Source: Aliitabrizicola sp031425325 (GTDB lineage Bacteria > Pseudomonadota > Alphaproteobacteria > Rhodobacterales > Rhodobacteraceae). From it: a DNA stretch of 34,980 nt. Where the stretch lies: assembly GCA_031425325.1 (NCBI GenBank), contig JANPJD010000225.1, positions 1 to 34,980 of the forward strand, written 5' to 3'. A program made the position numbers and the translations under genes. Each line of letters begins with the position of its first letter. Within the stretch, counting starts at the first letter, position 1. Shown piece after piece: positions 8,299 to 15,435 of the stretch. Under the pieces are notes generated by a model. That model was not told the origin of the DNA and did not search any database. It saw only the letters and a list, made by a program, of their open reading frames with translations.

Positions 8299-9842
8299 TG
8301 CCGCGCAGCCGCCTGATCGCTGGGTTCCTGACCGTCGGAAGCTGGACGCTGGTCAGCCGGGTCGTGGGCTTCCTGCGCGATGTGATGATGGCGGCCTATC
8401 TGGGCGCGGGTCCCGTGGCCGAGGCGTTCCTCATCGCCTTTTCGCTGCCCAACATGTTCCGCCGATTCTTCGCGGAAGGCGCGTTCAACATGGCCTTCGT
8501 GCCGATGTTCTCGAAGAAGCTCGCGGCGGACGAGGACGCGCAGGCCTTCGCCCGCGATGCCTTCAATGGGCTGGCGGGCCTGCTGATCGTCTTCACCGCC
8601 GTCGGCACGGTTGCGATGCCCTGGCTCGTCTGGGCAATGGCGAGCGGCTTTGCAGGCGACGCGCGCTTCGACCTTGCGGTGACCTTCGGGCGCATTGCGT
8701 TCAGCTACATCCTGTTCATCTCGCTTGTGGCGCTGTTGTCGGGGGTGCTGAACGCCTTTGGCCGGTTCACCGAAGCCAGTTTCGTGCCGGTGCTGATGAA
8801 CCTGATGTTCATCGCGGCGATGCTGCTGGCGGACCGTGCGGGCTGGGACATGGGGCTGACGCTGGCATGGACCGTTCCGCTGACCGGCATCGCGCAGCTT
8901 ACCTTCACCTGGGTCTCGGCGCATCGCGCAGGCTTCCGCTTTCGTCCCGGCTGGCCGCGCCTTACCCCTGAACTGAAGCGCCTCGCGGTTATCGCGGCCC
9001 CTGCGGTGCTGGCGGGTGGCGTCGTTCAGGTGAACCTGCTCGTCGGGCGACAGGTCGCGTCCTTCACCGAAGGCGCGGTCGCCTGGCTGAGCTATGCAGA
9101 CCGCCTTTACCAGTTGCCCCTTGGCGTCGTGGGGATCGCGATCGGCACGGTGCTGCTGCCAGACCTCTCGCGCCGCCTGCGGTCGGGCGACATGGAGGGC
9201 GGGCGCGACAGCTTCAACCGGGGGGCCGAGTTCGCGCTGGCCCTGACCGTTCCGGCGGCGGTGGCACTGGTGGTGATTGCACTGCCGTTGACCGAGGTGC
9301 TGTTCAAGCGCGGCGCGTTCGACGCCGATGACGCGGCCAACACGGCGCTGGCGCTGGCGGCCTATGGCATCGGACTGCCCGCCTTCGTGCTGCACAAGGT
9401 GTTGCAGCCGCTGTTCTATGCCCGCGAGGACACGCGCCGTCCGTTCCGCTATGCCGTCGTCTCGATGGTGGTGAACGCGGCCTTTGCGGTCGGTCTGATG
9501 CCGATAATCGGCTTCATGGCGGCGGCCCTCGCCACGACTGTCGCGGGCTGGGTCATGGTCTGGCAGCTTTGGGCCGGGTCGCGCAGCATGGGCGAGGCGG
9601 CGCGCACGGATGCCCGGTTTCGCGATCGCCTGTGGCGCATCCTGCTGGCATCGGCGGTGATGGCTGGCGTTCTTTGGGCCGGGATGGTGGCGCTCGGGCC
9701 CGCGCTCGGCACGCCTGCGGTGCGCTATGCGGCCCTGGCCACGCTGGTCGCACTTGGTGGGGTCAGCTACTTCGGCACTGGTCTGCTGATCGGGGCGTTC
9801 AAGCTGTCGGAGTTCCGCAGTCTGCTGCGCCGTCAGCGCTGA
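8298..9842 (+). CDS. murJ: Lipid II flippase MurJ (MviN)
   Basis: MurJ flips undecaprenyl-linked lipid II across the inner membrane for peptidoglycan synthesis. The 514-residue polytopic protein begins SRLIAGFLTVGSWTLVSRVVGF and continues LRDVMMAAYLGAG, IAFSLPNMFRRFFAEGAFNMAFVP, the characteristic MOP-superfamily N-terminus. PLFYAREDTRRP lies in the C-terminal half, and many hydrophobic helices (about 14) follow. It overlaps glnD by one base (TGATG), the common alphaproteobacterial arrangement. The 3' end overlaps the convergent rhomboid gene by 10 bases within a palindrome. Confidence 0.96.
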   Translation: MPRSRLIAGFLTVGSWTLVSRVVGFLRDVMMAAYLGAGPVAEAFLIAFSLPNMFRRFFAEGAFNMAFVPMFSKKLAADEDAQAFARDAFNGLAGLLIVFTAVGTVAMPWLVWAMASGFAGDARFDLAVTFGRIAFSYILFISLVALLSGVLNAFGRFTEASFVPVLMNLMFIAAMLLADRAGWDMGLTLAWTVPLTGIAQLTFTWVSAHRAGFRFRPGWPRLTPELKRLAVIAAPAVLAGGVVQVNLLVGRQVASFTEGAVAWLSYADRLYQLPLGVVGIAIGTVLLPDLSRRLRSGDMEGGRDSFNRGAEFALALTVPAAVALVVIALPLTEVLFKRGAFDADDAANTALALAAYGIGLPAFVLHKVLQPLFYAREDTRRPFRYAVVSMVVNAAFAVGLMPIIGFMAAALATTVAGWVMVWQLWAGSRSMGEAARTDARFRDRLWRILLASAVMAGVLWAGMVALGPALGTPAVRYAALATLVALGGVSYFGTGLLIGAFKLSEFRSLLRRQR

Positions 9843-9844
9843 CG
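9831..9844. repeat. 14-bp perfect palindrome spanning two convergent stop codons
   Basis: CGTCAGCGCTGACG is its own reverse complement, so murJ and the minus-strand rhomboid gene both finish with the codons for R-Q-R followed by TGA. An outer arm pair (GCTGCG before, CGCAGC after) and TTTT just downstream on the + strand mean the RNA could form a hairpin and act as a bidirectional terminator. That function is inferred. Confidence 0.6.
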
Positions 9845-10519
9845 CAGCTTTTCGCGCACCCGCGACCATCCGCCGGGCGAGACGACGAAGGACAGAAGGA
9901 AGCCGGTCGCAAAGCCCGTAAGGTCGGCGACCCATTCCCACCCGCCCCCGAACACCAGGCCGAACAGAAGCTGGATGCCGAGCAGAAATCCGATCAGCGT
10001 GAAGGCCCGGTACTTGTTCGCGCCGACCGCCGCGAGGTTGACCCACAGAAGGAAGGTGAACCCCCCGATCAGTCCGTAGACGGGAGGGTATGCCCCGATC
10101 AGCGGAGCCTGAAGACCCGGGACAAGCGTGTAGGCCAGGGCGCCGGCCACCGCCGATCCGAAGAACACCACCAGTACCGCCCAGGGGCGGAACACCTCGC
10201 CGACCATCTTTCCGATGGCGAGCAGGATCACCACGACGAACAGCGCGTGCGTCACGCTGAAATGCACGAACGGATAGCTCACCAGCCGCAGCAACGCGCC
10301 CGGCGGGTAGGTCGACTGCTCGATCATCTGGCGCATCAGCTCGGGCGAGAACGCGAACCGCTCCAGCGCATCGAGGCGCCAGCCGATCGCCTGCGGCCCC
10401 CCTACCAGCCCCGAGGCCCCAAGGGCCACCACCGTCTCCATCGCGATCATCGGCAGGGCCAGCGCCCAGACCACCCAGGGCAGCGGGTTCAGCGGGGCGG
10501 CATTCAGGTCACGGTCCAT
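9833..10519 (-). CDS. Rhomboid-family membrane protein lacking catalytic Ser and His
   Basis: This 228-residue protein has about six hydrophobic segments and the rhomboid layout. In active rhomboids TM2 carries HxxxxHxxxN, TM4 GxSG and TM6 AHxxG. Here TM2 reads HFSVTHALFV (H86 and H91 kept, the Asn position is V95), TM4 reads GAYPPVYGLIGG (Ser replaced by Y144, following Gly by P145), and TM6 reads ADLTGFATGF (His replaced by D199). It should not be an intramembrane serine protease of the known mechanism; pseudo-rhomboids usually act in membrane protein binding or quality control, but the role here is unknown. I chose ATG 10519 because GAGGA precedes it by 4 bases; upstream the frame runs antisense into trpS. 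Convergent with murJ, divergent from trpS. Confidence 0.85.
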   Translation of the reverse strand: MDRDLNAAPLNPLPWVVWALALPMIAMETVVALGASGLVGGPQAIGWRLDALERFAFSPELMRQMIEQSTYPPGALLRLVSYPFVHFSVTHALFVVVILLAIGKMVGEVFRPWAVLVVFFGSAVAGALAYTLVPGLQAPLIGAYPPVYGLIGGFTFLLWVNLAAVGANKYRAFTLIGFLLGIQLLFGLVFGGGWEWVADLTGFATGFLLSFVVSPGGWSRVREKLRQR

Positions 10520-10619
10520 CGGGTCCTCGCGCGTCACGGGCGCGTTGACGCCCCGGAGCGCCAGCGATAAGCCCAAGCCGCAGCCAATTCCAGAGCGGCC
10601 TTTCCAGACGGAGCCTTCT

Positions 10620-11654
10620 ATGGCCGAACCGGTCCAGCCCCACGCCCCCCGCATCTTCTCGGGCATCCAGCCGTCGGGCGGGCTGACACTTGGCAACTAT
10701 CTGGGTGCGCTGAAGCGCTTCGTCGAGAAGCAGGACGAGGGGATCGAGACGGTCTACTGCCTCGTCGACATGCACGCGATCACCGTCTGGCAGGACCCTG
10801 CCAAACTGCGCCAGCAGACGCGCGAGGCCGCCGCCGGATTCATCGCCGCCGGGATCGACCCCGCGCGGTCGATCCTGTTCAACCAGAGCCAGGTTTCCGC
10901 GCATGTCGAGCTTGGCTGGATCTTCAACTGCGTCGCCCGTATGGGCTGGATGAGCCGAATGACGCAGTTCAAGGACAAGGCTGGCAAGAACTCGGAAAAC
11001 GTCTCGCTGGGCCTGTTCGCCTACCCTGCGCTGATGGCTGCGGACATCCTTGCCTACAAGGCCACGCATGTGCCGGTGGGCGAGGACCAGAAGCAGCATC
11101 TCGAGTTGTGCCGCGACATCGCGATCAAGTTCAACAACGACTATGGCGTCGACTTCTTCCCGGTGGTCGAGCCGGTGATCGAGGGGGCTGCCACCCGCGT
11201 CATGTCCCTGCGCGATGGCACGAAGAAGATGTCGAAATCCGACCCCTCGGACGCAAGCCGGATCAACCTGACGGACTCGGCCGACGACATCGCCAAGAAG
11301 ATCCGCAAGGCCAAGACCGACCCCGAGCCGCTGCCCGAGACGCTCGACGGCCTGCGTGACCGGCCCGAGGCGCGCAACCTCGTCAACATCTATGCGGCGC
11401 TTGAAGGCATGACGGCCGAGGCAGTCATCGCACAGCACGGCGGCGCGCAGTTCGGCGCGTTCAAGCCCGCGCTTGCCGACCTCGCCGTGGCAAAGCTTGC
11501 GCCGATCACGACCGAGATGAACCGTCTGATGCAGGACCCCGCCGAGATCGACCGCATCCTGGGTGACGGCGCGGACCGGGCCGACGCGATCGCGCGACCG
11601 ATCCTGGACCAGGTCTACGAGATCGTGGGCATGATCCGCTCGCGCCGGGGCTGA
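10620..11654 (+). CDS. trpS: Tryptophanyl-tRNA synthetase
   Basis: TrpRS charges tRNA-Trp with tryptophan via an adenylate. The class I signatures are present: SGIQPSGGLTLGNYLGALK, in which TLGN occupies the HIGH position, and KKMSKSDPS (KMSKS loop). The 344-residue length is standard. ATG 10620 has GGAG 6 bases upstream; an in-frame GTG at 10545 would add a non-conserved leader. A TTGACG lies at 10545-10550 but no well-spaced -10 follows it. The TGA overlaps the ATG of the next gene (TGATG), implying coupling to an unrecognised membrane protein. Confidence 0.97.
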   Translation: MAEPVQPHAPRIFSGIQPSGGLTLGNYLGALKRFVEKQDEGIETVYCLVDMHAITVWQDPAKLRQQTREAAAGFIAAGIDPARSILFNQSQVSAHVELGWIFNCVARMGWMSRMTQFKDKAGKNSENVSLGLFAYPALMAADILAYKATHVPVGEDQKQHLELCRDIAIKFNNDYGVDFFPVVEPVIEGAATRVMSLRDGTKKMSKSDPSDASRINLTDSADDIAKKIRKAKTDPEPLPETLDGLRDRPEARNLVNIYAALEGMTAEAVIAQHGGAQFGAFKPALADLAVAKLAPITTEMNRLMQDPAEIDRILGDGADRADAIARPILDQVYEIVGMIRSRRG

Positions 11655-12721
11655 TGCTGCGGCGGCTGGCCCGCCGCTGCCTTGGCCTGTGCCTGCTGGG
11701 TTCACTGGCGCTGACTGTGCTGACCGGTCTGCGTCTGGCGAAAGACCCGCTGATCGCCCCAATGGTCAGCCGCAGCGGCGAGGGCATCGTCGCCGCCACG
11801 GACCGCCTGATGGCGGTCTATGCGACCCCCGATCGACTGACCGGACTGATCGAGGCACGACTGGCTGAAGAGCCGCGCAACTGGATCGCCCTCGACGCGC
11901 TTGAAGGCGTGACGGCCGAGCGGGCCATCGCCCTGCCGCCGGGCCTCGCCGAACACCTCGCCGAGGCGCGCGAGGCTGACACGGGCCTGACCGCGCAGGC
12001 GGGCGACTGCGCCGCCTGCGCCTGGGACATCGCCGCCTGTCGGATCGACAATGTGCTGATCTGCAAGGGACCGCTGATCCTGACCCCGGTCGAGGACCTG
12101 CGCGGGATCGCGAAGGCGGGGGTGGACTATGCCTTGGGGGCCGGGGTGGACCGGCTCGACCTTGGGCTGTCGGTCGTGGGCCTTGGCGCGACAGCGCTGG
12201 TGGTGGTGTCGGGCGGCAGTTCGGCCACGCTCAAGCTCGGCACCGGCCTTGTGAAGCTGGGGCGCGGAATGGACCTTCTCTCGCCAGGCCTGACCGGCCA
12301 GATCGGGCGCGCGATGTCCGAAGGCATCGACTGGGCGGCGATGCCTGCGCTTCGGTCGCTCGACGATGTGCCGGACCTTCTGCGGGCGGATGCGCTGGCA
12401 CCGATCGCAGCCCTCGCCTCGGATCTTGGCCGTACCGAGGCCGCCCTCGGGCCGAGTGCCACGCTGCATCTGGTGCGATTCGTCGATGACACGGGCGAGG
12501 CGCGCCGCCTTGCCGATGCTGCGACCGCGCTTGGTCCGCGCACCGTCGGGCGCGTCGAGGTGTTGGGGCCGGCCCGCGTGTTCCGTGCGACACTGCGCTG
12601 GTCCGAGGTCGCGTGGCAGATGCTGACGGGCATCGCCGGGGTGATGCTGTCACTGGCGGCGCTGATCGGTTCGGCCGTCCAGGGTGCGGGCCTGCGGCTG
12701 CTGCGCCGTCTGGCAGCCTGA
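11654..12721 (+). CDS. Uncharacterised double-anchored membrane protein with Cys cluster
   Basis: I do not recognise this 355-residue protein. It has an N-terminal hydrophobic helix (about residues 9-27, after RRLARR), a hydrophobic stretch near 168-188 and a C-terminal helix (about 322-341) followed by arginines, so the middle is probably periplasmic with both ends anchored. The middle carries four cysteines spaced CxxC-x6-C-x7-C (C119, C122, C129, C137), suggesting disulfides or metal binding. Codon usage looks like its neighbours. Coupling to trpS is by TGATG. A rho-independent terminator about 160 bases downstream probably ends the transcript. Confidence 0.75.
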   Translation: MLRRLARRCLGLCLLGSLALTVLTGLRLAKDPLIAPMVSRSGEGIVAATDRLMAVYATPDRLTGLIEARLAEEPRNWIALDALEGVTAERAIALPPGLAEHLAEAREADTGLTAQAGDCAACAWDIAACRIDNVLICKGPLILTPVEDLRGIAKAGVDYALGAGVDRLDLGLSVVGLGATALVVVSGGSSATLKLGTGLVKLGRGMDLLSPGLTGQIGRAMSEGIDWAAMPALRSLDDVPDLLRADALAPIAALASDLGRTEAALGPSATLHLVRFVDDTGEARRLADAATALGPRTVGRVEVLGPARVFRATLRWSEVAWQMLTGIAGVMLSLAALIGSAVQGAGLRLLRRLAA

Positions 12722-12723
12722 CA

Positions 12724-12764
12724 CTGTCACGGACCCACCTGTCACGGACCCCGCCTGTCACGGA
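12724..12764 (+). repeat. Three tandem copies of CTGTCACGGA
   Basis: CTGTCACGGA begins at 12724, 12739 and 12755, giving spacings of 15 and 16 bases. The first two copies share the longer core CTGTCACGGACCC. The array begins three bases after the stop codon of the membrane-protein gene and lies upstream of the terminator. The related string CCGTGACAGGT (reverse orientation) occurs at 15010-15020, before the KGG gene. It could be a protein-binding array or simple slippage; function unknown. Confidence 0.7.
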
Positions 12765-12882
12765 ATCGAGTCAATCGGCTGGCATCGTTCCTTGTGGGCG
12801 CTCCCCTCGCCCCGTCGGTTCGGACCTGTCCCCCCCAACGCCTCGCGGTCTCCCCGGCCCCGAGGCCCGCCGGCCGGCATCG

Positions 12883-12916
12883 CCCTCGGACCCCAAAAGG
12901 TCCGGGGGCTTTTTTT
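12883..12916 (+). terminator. Rho-independent terminator
   Basis: A 10-bp stem CCCTCGGACC / GGTCCGGGGG (one T-G wobble) closes on the loop CCAAAA (12893-12898). One C and then seven T (12910-12916) follow. This is a textbook + strand terminator, ending the trpS transcript before the VOC gene. The rest of the 12722-12995 gap shows no other gene. Confidence 0.9.
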
Positions 12917-12995
12917 CCAACAGACCCTGTGCGCGGCGGCCGGTGTCAGCCCGGTTCCGTTGAGGTAAGGAAGGTTGGTCTAGTGGAGCGATGCC

Positions 12996-13481
12996 ATGAC
13001 CCACCTCTTGCCTGCCGCGACCCGCGTCGGACATGTCCACCTAAAGGTCGCTGACCTCGACCGCGCGATTGCCTTCTATTCTGGCGTGCTCGGCTTCACG
13101 GTGATGCAGCGCTACGGCACGCAGGCGGCGTTTCTGGGTGCCGGCGGCTATCACCACCACATCGGTCTGAACACCTGGGACAGCCGGGACGGCACCCCGC
13201 CGCCGCCCGGCCACACGGGGCTTTACCACAGCGCCTTCCTGTTTCCTGACCGCGCCTCGCTCGGTGCGGTGCTGCGCCGGGTTCTGGACGCAGGTATCCC
13301 CCTGGACGGTGCGGCGGATCACGGCGTCAGCGAGGCGATCTATCTGCGCGATCCCGACGGCAACGGCGTCGAGTTGTACCGCGACCGGCCAGAAGCCGAG
13401 TGGCCGCGCGACGCCTCGGGGGGGCTTGCGATGGGGAACTGGCCGCTCGACATCCCGCGCCTTCTGGCCGAGGCCACCTGA
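12996..13481 (+). CDS. VOC (glyoxalase/extradiol dioxygenase) superfamily protein
   Basis: This 161-residue protein has two beta-alpha-beta-beta-beta halves of the vicinal-oxygen-chelate fold. The first begins RVGHVHLKVADLDRAIAFYSGVLGF, and the second contains YHSAFLFPDRASL and ends IYLRDPDGNGVELYRDRP. Candidate metal ligands are the His of GHVHLKV, the His of YHSAF and the Glu of GVELY. The overall pattern resembles CatE-like or YwbC-like ring-cleavage/glyoxalase proteins, but the substrate cannot be read from sequence. It stands apart from its neighbours, after a terminator and 59 bases ahead of the aminotransferase gene. Confidence 0.85.
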   Translation: MTHLLPAATRVGHVHLKVADLDRAIAFYSGVLGFTVMQRYGTQAAFLGAGGYHHHIGLNTWDSRDGTPPPPGHTGLYHSAFLFPDRASLGAVLRRVLDAGIPLDGAADHGVSEAIYLRDPDGNGVELYRDRPEAEWPRDASGGLAMGNWPLDIPRLLAEAT

Positions 13482-13540
13482 CGCACTGGACCCCTCGCGG
13501 CGGGGGTGATTAACTCCGCGCTGGTCGATGGGGGAAGACG

Positions 13541-14404
13541 ATGGCATTCGGCACGCAGATCCGCACGTTCTTCGAGGGGCGCTGGCACGACGGCGACGTT
13601 GCCGTCATGCGCGCCGCGGATCACGGCATCTGGCAGGGCTCTAGCGTGTTCGACGGGGCGCGGCATGTGAACGGCCTCGTGCCCGACCTGCGCCTGCATT
13701 GCGACCGGGTGAACCGTTCGGCCGAGGCACTGATGATCACGCCGACCCACAGCGCCGCCACCATCGAAGAGATCGTCCGCGACGGTCTGCGGGCCTACGA
13801 TCCGTCCACGGCGGTCTACATCCGCCCGATGTACTGGGCGCTCGAAGGGTCCGAGCTTGGCGTCGCCCCGAAAGAAGGCGCGACCGGCTTTGCGATCTGC
13901 CTCGAGGCCGTGCCGATGCCGCCGCCCGAGGCGACGACCACCCTGACGCGCACCCGCTTTCGCCGCCCCGTCCTGGAGGACAACGTGTGCAATGCGAAGG
14001 CTGGCTGCCTTTATCCGAACAACGCCCGGATGCTGGTCGAGGCGAAGGCGAAGGGGTTCGGCAACGCGCTTGCCGCCGATGCGATGGGGAATGTCGCCGA
14101 GAGTGCCACGGCCAACGTCTTCATCGTCACGGATGGCGTCGTGATGACCCCGATTGCCAACGGCACATTCCTTGCGGGCATCACCCGCGCGCGCCACATC
14201 GCGAACCTGCGCGCCGACGGCATCGAGGTGCGCGAGGTGGTGATGAGTTTCGAGGATGTCGCGGCCGCCGATGAGGTGTTCCTGTCGGGCAACTTCAGCA
14301 AGGTCATGCCGGTGACGGCGTTCGAGGATCGGCGCTATCAGGTCGGACCCGTAACGCGCCGGGTACGTGAAGCCTATTGGGACTGGGCGGCAGAGGCCGC
14401 CTGA
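13541..14404 (+). CDS. Branched-chain-type class IV aminotransferase
   Basis: This is a PLP-dependent fold-type IV aminotransferase of 287 residues. The PLP lysine is K153 in DNVCNAKAGCLYPNNARMLVEAKA. The E187 motif NVAESATANVF and the phosphate-binding segment FLAGITRARHI are present, and HGIWQGSSVFDGAR is the usual N-terminal block. Rhodobacterales proteins of this type are annotated as branched-chain aminotransferase (IlvE); D-amino-acid transaminase or 4-amino-4-deoxychorismate lyase are family alternatives. A GGGGGAAGA Shine-Dalgarno precedes the ATG. The universal stress gene follows 19 bases after the stop, probably co-transcribed. Confidence 0.87.
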   Translation: MAFGTQIRTFFEGRWHDGDVAVMRAADHGIWQGSSVFDGARHVNGLVPDLRLHCDRVNRSAEALMITPTHSAATIEEIVRDGLRAYDPSTAVYIRPMYWALEGSELGVAPKEGATGFAICLEAVPMPPPEATTTLTRTRFRRPVLEDNVCNAKAGCLYPNNARMLVEAKAKGFGNALAADAMGNVAESATANVFIVTDGVVMTPIANGTFLAGITRARHIANLRADGIEVREVVMSFEDVAAADEVFLSGNFSKVMPVTAFEDRRYQVGPVTRRVREAYWDWAAEAA

Positions 14405-14423
14405 GCCCTGGGGGGAGGAAGCG

Positions 14424-14879
14424 ATGCGGAAGTTCCTGGTCGTGCTTGACGACAGCCGCGAATGCCTGAACGCGATGCGGTTCGCAGCCCTGCGGGCGGC
14501 CCACACCGGGGGCCGCGTGCAGATCCTGTCGGTCATCTCGCCGGAGGAGTTCGGCGCCTGGATGGGCGTGGCCGACCTGATGCGCGAGGAGGCGCGCGAA
14601 AGGATCGTCGCGCATTTCGAGGTCTTTGCCAAATGGATGCGCGACAAGCAGGGCGTCGACCCCGAACTTGTCATTCGCGAGGGCGACCCGGTGGCCGAGA
14701 TCCTGGCCCAGATCCGGGATGACCCGGCGGTCGGCGTCCTCGTGCTGGGCGCGAGCCATGAGAAGAACGGCCCCGGCCCGCTGGTGACGCAACTGTCCCG
14801 GTCGTCCGGTAGCCTGCCAGTGCCGATCACCATCGTGCCGGGCGACATGTCGAAGGAACGGCTGGAGGAGATCTCCTGA
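14424..14879 (+). CDS. Universal stress protein (UspA family)
   Basis: This 151-residue single-domain protein of the USP/HUP fold starts MRKFLVVLDDSRECLNAMRFAALRAAHTG, the typical first strand and helix. It contains VLVLGASHEKNGPGPLVTQL, corresponding to the nucleotide-loop region, and closes PVPITIVPG. These cytoplasmic proteins bind ATP or act as stress-resistance factors. ATG 14424 follows GGGAGGAAGCG; the open frame extends upstream to 14367 inside the aminotransferase, which I reject. It follows the aminotransferase by 19 bases and precedes a KGG stress gene, making a small stress-themed block. Confidence 0.9.
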   Translation: MRKFLVVLDDSRECLNAMRFAALRAAHTGGRVQILSVISPEEFGAWMGVADLMREEARERIVAHFEVFAKWMRDKQGVDPELVIREGDPVAEILAQIRDDPAVGVLVLGASHEKNGPGPLVTQLSRSSGSLPVPITIVPGDMSKERLEEIS

Positions 14880-14996
14880 GCGGGTCCGAACCGAACGCTG
14901 TCAATGGCCGCCAAGCCCGACCGAGGGTCAGCTTTTAAACGACCTGCACGGCAAGCACATCTTGGCCGATTTCCTGCGATACGGACACATGACAAC

Positions 14997-15021
14997 GGAA
15001 CATAAAATGCCGTGACAGGTT
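14997..15021 (+). promoter_or_regulatory. Candidate ECF-type stress promoter (GGAAC-N16-GGTT)
   Basis: GGAAC at 14997-15001 is followed after 16 bases by GGTT at 15018-15021. The alphaproteobacterial general-stress sigma factor EcfG recognises GGAAC-N16/17-CGTT; this has one mismatch in the -10 element. It lies 54 bases before a KGG stress-protein start codon, where such control would make sense. Inferred only; not all Rhodobacterales possess EcfG. Confidence 0.4.
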
Positions 15022-15031
15022 TTGTCTTTGT

Positions 15032-15059
15032 GGGACGCACCAGTGGAGGTGCACGTCCC
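15032..15059 (+). promoter_or_regulatory. 5'-leader hairpin directly upstream of the KGG ribosome binding site
   Basis: GGGACG-CACC (15032-15041) can pair with GGTG (15048-15051) and CGTCCC (15054-15059), leaving a two-base CA bulge and the loop AGTGGA. AAAGGAGG begins on the next base. The hairpin could protect the mRNA 5' end or modulate access to the Shine-Dalgarno. It contains no T-run, so it is not a terminator. Confidence 0.55.
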
Positions 15060-15074
15060 AAAGGAGGAAGACTG

Positions 15075-15278
15075 ATGGCAACTCAGGACAAGACGTCCGA
15101 AGGTCGCAGCAAGGGCGGCCAGAACTCGGGCGGCAACTTCAAGAACGACCCGCAGCGCGCGGCGGAAGCCGGTCGCAAGGGCGGTCAGGAATCGGGCGGG
15201 AACTTCAAGAACGACCCGCAGCGCGCTTCCGAAGCAGGCAAAAAGGGCGGCGAAAGCTCGCACGGCGGCCGGCGCTGA
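15075..15278 (+). CDS. KGG-repeat (YciG/Con-10-like) stress protein
   Basis: This small, very hydrophilic 67-residue protein is built from a 22-residue repeat, KGGQ-NSGGNFKNDPQRAAEAGR then KGGQ-ESGGNFKNDPQRASEAGK, ending KGGESSHGGRR. This is the KGG motif of the YciG/GsiB/Con-10 family of general-stress proteins, thought to be disordered, hydrophilin-like protectants. ATG 15075 follows AAGGAGGAAGACTG, a very strong Shine-Dalgarno, suggesting high expression when transcribed. A leader hairpin and a candidate stress promoter precede it, and a strong 14-bp hairpin follows, so it is probably a one-gene transcript. Confidence 0.92.
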   Translation: MATQDKTSEGRSKGGQNSGGNFKNDPQRAAEAGRKGGQESGGNFKNDPQRASEAGKKGGESSHGGRR

Positions 15279-15315
15279 TTTGACGGCAGGGCGGCTGCCC
15301 GTCTTTCAGAACTGC

Positions 15316-15349
15316 GAAGGGGGGAAGGCTGTTGGGCCTTCCCCCCTTC
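15316..15349 (+). terminator. Strong hairpin terminator after the KGG gene
   Basis: A perfect 14-bp stem GAAGGGGGGAAGGC / GCCTTCCCCCCTTC closes on the six-base loop TGTTGG (15330-15335). The downstream CTTCATC is only modestly T-rich, so termination efficiency is inferred. It separates the KGG gene from the nfuA promoter. Confidence 0.75.
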
Positions 15350-15363
15350 CTTCATCGGCGAAC

Positions 15364-15376
15364 TAGAACGGTTCCA
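15364..15376 (+). promoter_or_regulatory. ICE/Irr-like iron-responsive box upstream of nfuA
   Basis: TAGAA-CGG-TTCCA is a near-palindrome. The alphaproteobacterial Irr/ICE consensus is TTTAGAA-N3-TTCTAAA; taking the flanks into account 11 of 14 informative positions match. It ends 5 bases before the nfuA -35 element. Placement beside an Fe-S assembly gene supports, but does not prove, iron control. Confidence 0.45.
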
Positions 15377-15381
15377 AATTC

Positions 15382-15410
15382 TTGACTCGCCCGGCGCGAA
15401 GGCGCATATC
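15382..15410 (+). promoter_or_regulatory. Sigma-70-type promoter of nfuA
   Basis: TTGACT (15382-15387), a 17-base spacer and CATATC (15405-15410) make a good housekeeping promoter 25 bases before the nfuA ATG. Confidence 0.7.
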
Positions 15411-15435
15411 CGATCAGAACCGTCGGAGATACGCC

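Noticed and set aside
8187..10046. 619-codon minus-strand open frame antisense to murJ
   Set aside because: Low-complexity, Arg/Gln/His-rich translation without hydrophobic or enzymatic motifs; murJ on the + strand is unambiguous.
12722..12995. Small open frames in the gap between the trpS operon and the VOC gene
   Set aside because: Pro/Arg-rich translations cross a rho-independent terminator and lack Shine-Dalgarno sequences.
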